In this document: positions 60,816 through 64,000 of the stretch, piece by piece
How positions within the stretch are numbered: position 1 is the first letter of the stretch
Layout: every line of letters starts with the position of its first letter
NCBI RefSeq assembly: GCF_011405515.1
Contig: NZ_AP022671.1
Span: forward strand, 62,001 to 126,000
Source: Nitrospira sp. KM1
GTDB taxonomy: Bacteria; Nitrospirota; Nitrospiria; Nitrospirales; Nitrospiraceae
Length of the DNA stretch: 64,000 nt
Direction of reading: 5' to 3'
The notes under the pieces: model-generated
The model's database searches: none
Told to the model about the DNA's origin: nothing
Seen by the model: the letters and a program-made list of their open reading frames with translations, nothing else
Program-made: the position numbers and the translations under genes

Positions 60816-61573
60816 ATGAAATGGCAAAAAAGGGTCCGTTCGCCCACGCGGGCTGTGTATATCGGGCTTGGGATCATTCTCATGTGAGTCGGCCTCTGGT
60901 CGGCCTGTTCGTCGAACAACACGGATGTCTCTTCCCCTGCATCGGCGGCGGGTTATGAAGTTTGGGTCAGCGATCAGGCCAATACGCAAGGTATTACCGG
61001 AGCGGTTTCCGACGGCACTCACGCGGGACATGTGCTGGTCTACGACGGCGCCGATCTCGAGAAGACGCCTCCTGTCGATAATCCGCGGATCTTGGATGTG
61101 ACGGCCGATCTCTTCCGGAACGCGAACGTGACGACCGGCGCGCACGTGAGCCGCATCCACGACTATGTGTATAGGGCAATGAATTTTGTCGCCAGCGGCC
61201 ATTTGGGCATCGTGCATGGCCAAGCGAAAACACCGGTGTGTCTCTTCCGCACGACAGCCTTACCACCACCGGGGTGTGCGGCACGACTACCGGTACGGCC
61301 GTGACCAACGATCCGACGCCGGACTTGGGTGATGTATCGCTCGGCGGAAATCCGCAAGGCGACCGCATCTATGTCGCTCTTCGCGGGCCGTTTCCACTGA
61401 CCGTCGCCCATGCTGTGGACGGCAGTTGTCCCGGGCTCGGCCTCGTCAAGCTCTCCGCCGACCGGCGGCCGGGAGAGCTCACGGCGGTGCTCGGCACCAC
61501 GGTGCTGGACGGAAACGGCGCGCGCAATTTGAGCGATCCCCATGCGGCGATCGTCCGCGCGAAAACATCTTAG
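60816..61573 (+). pseudogene. Broken beta-propeller lipoprotein gene
   Basis: From an ATG at 60816 (GGAGG 5 bases upstream) the signal AVYIGLGIILM is interrupted by TGA at 60885-60887, then continues in frame as VGLWSACSSN (lipobox-like), YEVWVSDQANTQG, GHVLVYDGADLEK and MNFVASGHLGIV, with repeats like a YncE/surface beta-propeller. That frame ends near 61301. A different frame (61238 on) supplies the C-terminal end DVSLGGNPQGDRIYVALRGP through GNGARNLSDPHAAIV to the stop at 61571-61573. So a stop codon is present and a middle section, normally several hundred bases, is missing. Confidence 0.7.
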
Positions 61574-61583
61574 GAGCGAAACC

Positions 61584-62111
61584 ATGGCGTTGTTTCTCAT
61601 CGAAAGCAAGCTGATTCCCGGCGAACGGCGACGGATCACGCAGATGCTGGACCGCTTGGCCGCGGAAGCCAAGCAGGCCGGCGGCGACATCGTGGAAGCG
61701 CAGGTGAGCGAGGAGGCGGCGCGCGTCATCATCGTGCTGGACATCGGGGACGCTCGCGGGGCGCGTCATGCGGTCGAGAATGCGGGACTCGACATCCAAC
61801 TGCTGAAAGCCGTCAGGCTGGTGGGTCAGGACTTGCAGGCCATCAAGCAGCGCAAGGGAACCGCCAACTATCTCGTGGAGTGGAATCTTCCGGCCGGGCT
61901 CAGCATGGATGCGTATCTGAAACGCAAGGCTGAAAAGACGCCGCTCTATGCCGAGGTTCCCGAGGTGAGTTTTGAGCGGACGTATGTCTGCGAAGACATG
62001 AGCAAGTGCCTCTGTTTGTATGCCAGCCCCGACGAAGACGCCGTCGTGCGCGCCAGGAAGGCTGTGAGCGCTCCCATCGACGCCGTGAACAAAATCAAGA
62101 ACGTCCGGTAG
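61584..62111 (+). CDS. DUF4242 family protein
   Basis: 175 residues from the ATG at 61584 (TAGGAGCGA upstream). Two halves are visible: FLIESKLIPGERRRITQMLD with VIIVLDIGDARGARHAVENA, then NYLVEWNLPAGLSMDAYLKR, VSFERTYVCEDMSKCLCLYAS and VRARKAVSAPIDAVNKI, the latter typical of DUF4242. That family includes small nickel-binding ferredoxin-like proteins (SCO4226). Three Cys residues lie in the CEDMSKCLC segment. It is translated 10 bases after the broken propeller gene and 11 bases before the dehydrogenase-fold gene. Confidence 0.82.
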   Translation: MALFLIESKLIPGERRRITQMLDRLAAEAKQAGGDIVEAQVSEEAARVIIVLDIGDARGARHAVENAGLDIQLLKAVRLVGQDLQAIKQRKGTANYLVEWNLPAGLSMDAYLKRKAEKTPLYAEVPEVSFERTYVCEDMSKCLCLYASPDEDAVVRARKAVSAPIDAVNKIKNVR

Positions 62112-62122
62112 CAAAACAGCTC

Positions 62123-63193
62123 ATGGCCGCCATATCCGATCGATTGCGGACATTTCTGGCGCAGCGCGCGGACGGCATGAACGACGGGACCGTCCCCGGT
62201 GAACAAGCCATTCACGCCATTGCGCAGGAAGAATGGCTGGGGTTGGGGGTTCCTGCGCGCCTGGGCGGATCCGGAGGGCCGCTGCTCGGCGCGATTGAAT
62301 CGATTGCCGCGGTCTCGGAGTATTGCCTCACGAGCGGCTTCCTGCTGTGGTGCCATCGTATGCTCATCGAATATCTGGCACACAGCGAGAATCCATGGCT
62401 GCATGAGCAGGTATTGCCCCGGTTGCTGACGGCCGATCTCCATGGCGCAACCGGTCTGTCGAATGCGGTCAAACATTTGGCGGGAATCGAGCCGTTACGG
62501 GTGGAAGCGGAGCTTCGAGCGGAGAACGTGACGATCAACGGATCGCTGGCCTGGGTCTCCAATTTGGCGCCGGGCGGGTTCGCCGTGGCGGTCGCCGCGC
62601 GGACCGGCGGTGACCGATGGGCGGTCATCGCGGTGCCTTCGTCCGGCAAGGGAGTCGAGGCGGGAAAAGAATTGCCCCTGTTCGGACTGGGCTCCTCGCT
62701 GACTGCACCGATCCGGTTCGACCGGGTCTCGTTGCCCGCGACCTGGCTGATTCATGAGGACGGCGAGACGTTTTTGCGCCGCATACGGGCGCGATTCGTG
62801 CTGCTCCAGATCGGCCTGTCGCTGGGGCTCGCTCGGAGGTCGCTCAGCGAGGCCAGCTCGGCCGGGAGAGACCTCACGCAGGGCTTGGCAAAGCGTGCGG
62901 ACACGATCGCGGCGACATTGCGCCGGTTCGAGGAGGCCGTTCGTGAATACGGATGCGCAGAGTCGCTCGACCCCGAGGAATTGCCCCATGTCTTCGAGTT
63001 GCGGATCGCCTTGGCGAACCTCGCGATCGAGGCGGTGTGGTTCGAGCTGCAGGCCAAAGGAGGACGGGCCTATCTCAAGGGCTGTGGGACGGGGCGCCGG
63101 TTGCGGGAGGCTGCCTTCCTGCCGATCGTCTCGCCCACATGCGTGCAGCTCGAGGAGGAGTTGAATCGTCATTATATGAGAGCGCCGGTATGA
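62123..63193 (+). CDS. Acyl-CoA dehydrogenase-fold flavoprotein (SfnB/DszC-like group)
   Basis: 357 residues, slightly short for the fold (380-400 usual). The N-terminal helical domain (IAQEEWLGLGVPARLGGSGG), the beta domain (LHGATGLSNAVKHLAGIE, ITINGSLAWVSNLAPGGF-like stretch) and the C-terminal helical domain (FVLLQIGLSLGLARRSLSE) are all seen. The order resembles flavin-dependent monooxygenases and dehydrogenases of organosulfur use (SfnB, DszC), but a fatty-acid role cannot be excluded. It sits next to a sulfonate/nitrate-type ABC ATPase. The ATG at 62123 follows the DUF4242 stop closely. Confidence 0.8.
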   Translation: MAAISDRLRTFLAQRADGMNDGTVPGEQAIHAIAQEEWLGLGVPARLGGSGGPLLGAIESIAAVSEYCLTSGFLLWCHRMLIEYLAHSENPWLHEQVLPRLLTADLHGATGLSNAVKHLAGIEPLRVEAELRAENVTINGSLAWVSNLAPGGFAVAVAARTGGDRWAVIAVPSSGKGVEAGKELPLFGLGSSLTAPIRFDRVSLPATWLIHEDGETFLRRIRARFVLLQIGLSLGLARRSLSEASSAGRDLTQGLAKRADTIAATLRRFEEAVREYGCAESLDPEELPHVFELRIALANLAIEAVWFELQAKGGRAYLKGCGTGRRLREAAFLPIVSPTCVQLEEELNRHYMRAPV

Positions 63194-63258
63194 GCGGCCT
63201 CCCGCCTCCTCTAATAAGCGATCATCACATTTCACACGGCCGGAAGAGGGCTGATCCG

Positions 63259-64000
63259 ATGTCTAACGCGCGTGAGCACGGCCATTCACAGCCGGTTCTG
63301 GCGGCGAAATCGCTGACCAAACACTACGAGACGAGCCGCGGCACGGTCGCGGCGTTCGAAAGGATCGACCTCACCGTCTCCAAAGGTGAATTGGTATGTT
63401 TGCTGGGAGCCAGCGGATGCGGAAAATCCTCTCTGCTCCTGACGTTGGCCGGCCTCTACCGGGCGACCTCGGGCGAGGTGCGGCTGTATGGGCGGCGCCT
63501 GGACGGGCCTGACCCAACAGTAAGTCTCATCTTTCAGGACCCCTGCCTGCTGCCCTGGCTCAATGCGCGGCACAACGCCGCCTTCGGTCTCCGGTTCAAC
63601 CACAGCCGGCACGTGACGCGCCGGGAAACGATCGAGCGGACGGACGACGCGTTGCAACGCGTGGGATTGCATGGATGTGAGCTCAGATATCCGGCGCAGC
63701 TCTCCGGAGGCATGGCCCAGCGGGTGTCCTTGGCCAGAGCGCTGGTCCGCCGGTCTGAGCTGCTGCTGTTGGACGAGCCGTTCGGTGCGTTGGACGCGAT
63801 CACCCGCCTGGAGATGCAGCAGCTCCTCCGCTCGTTGATTCACGAGCAGGCTTGCACCGCCGTCTTGATCACGCATGATATCGACGAAGCGCTCCTCCTG
63901 GCGAACCGCGTGTTGTTGATGGGCGGCTCGCCGGGCCGGATCTGCCATGAATGGGTCGTCGACATTCCTCATCCGCGCGAGGAACATCCGCGTCCCCTCG
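63259..64000 (+). CDS. ABC transporter ATP-binding protein, sulfonate/nitrate/taurine type (partial)
   Basis: The frame runs off the right edge, giving 247 residues. Walker A is GASGCGKSS, the Q loop is LIFQDPCLLPWLN, the signature LSGGMAQRVSLARAL, Walker B LLLLDEPFGALD and the switch region LITHDIDEALLL. The PFGALDAITR and DPxLLPWL features are typical of SsuB/TauB/NrtD-type ATPases. The ATG at 63259 has GAAGAGGG upstream. The permease and binding protein probably lie beyond the window. Together with the flavoprotein, an organosulfur or nitrogen-compound uptake role is likely. Confidence 0.9.
   Translation, partial: MSNAREHGHSQPVLAAKSLTKHYETSRGTVAAFERIDLTVSKGELVCLLGASGCGKSSLLLTLAGLYRATSGEVRLYGRRLDGPDPTVSLIFQDPCLLPWLNARHNAAFGLRFNHSRHVTRRETIERTDDALQRVGLHGCELRYPAQLSGGMAQRVSLARALVRRSELLLLDEPFGALDAITRLEMQQLLRSLIHEQACTAVLITHDIDEALLLANRVLLMGGSPGRICHEWVVDIPHPREEHPRPL

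Noticed and set aside
61238-61573. Independent 111-codon gene
   Set aside because: Its sequence continues the C-terminal end of the broken beta-propeller protein and has no start site of its own, so it is treated as part of that pseudogene.
1-64000. tRNA, rRNA or CRISPR array
   Set aside because: I saw no cloverleaf with a GGTTCGA-type arm, no rRNA-like sequence and no regularly spaced repeats; a covariance-model search would be needed to exclude small RNAs.

Overview
The window is about 59% G+C, densely coded on both strands, and carries no tRNA, rRNA or CRISPR array that I can see. The gene repertoire is that of a diderm bacterium: many lipoproteins with visible lipoboxes, Slp, CsgG and AsmA-type envelope proteins, and an outer-membrane barrel. 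The mix of families and the style of the repeat elements suggest a Nitrospira-like (Nitrospirota) chromosome. That assignment is an inference; no marker gene settles it.

Layout. 1-9.1 kb: inorganic pyrophosphatase, a DEAD-box RNA helicase, a lone receiver domain, an LPP20-like envelope protein, two MFS transporters and a TPR protein. 9-12.5 kb: an Ap4A phosphorylase-like protein with a tiny downstream lipoprotein-like gene, a tandem pair of DUF2238 membrane proteins, a 57-residue proline-rich protein and a lytic transglycosylase. 12.6-18.1 kb: a carbohydrate block (GH15, OsmC, HAD phosphatase, DUF302, GH13). 18-23 kb: small regulatory-looking genes, an NlpE/META lipoprotein, two YCII proteins (one frameshifted) and an AlgH protein with an apparent signal peptide. 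23.5-27.3 kb: a TetR regulator with a clear operator inside its promoter, followed by an overlapping HlyD/ATPase/permease export operon resembling cecR-ybhGFS. 27.6-33 kb: lipoproteins, a universal stress protein, a 477-bp hairpin-rich element with terminal inverted repeats, a beta-barrel and Slp. 33-42 kb: a nucleoside transporter, a PAP2 pseudogene, a 1386-residue AsmA-like protein and two overlapping M48 metalloproteases. 42-51.5 kb: miscellaneous housekeeping and stress genes. 51.5-54 kb: a four-gene CsgG lipoprotein operon. 54-59.7 kb: CBS, zinc-ribbon, aldo/keto reductase, winged-helix-like, PAS and very small membrane proteins. 59.9-64 kb: DsrE, TusA, a broken beta-propeller gene, DUF4242, an acyl-CoA-dehydrogenase-fold enzyme and a sulfonate/nitrate-type ABC ATPase running off the end.

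How they may work together. The 12.6-18.1 kb genes fit turnover of glycogen or trehalose under stress. The TetR-ABC operon is a self-regulated export system. The CsgG operon and the M48, Slp and AsmA genes concern envelope assembly and upkeep. The right-hand end looks like a sulfur-transfer or organosulfur-acquisition locus. The most noteworthy features are that sulfur locus, the structured element at 30.5-31.0 kb, the duplicated zinc-ribbon and winged-helix-like small proteins with palindromes nearby, and several broken genes (YCII, PAP2, beta-propeller).
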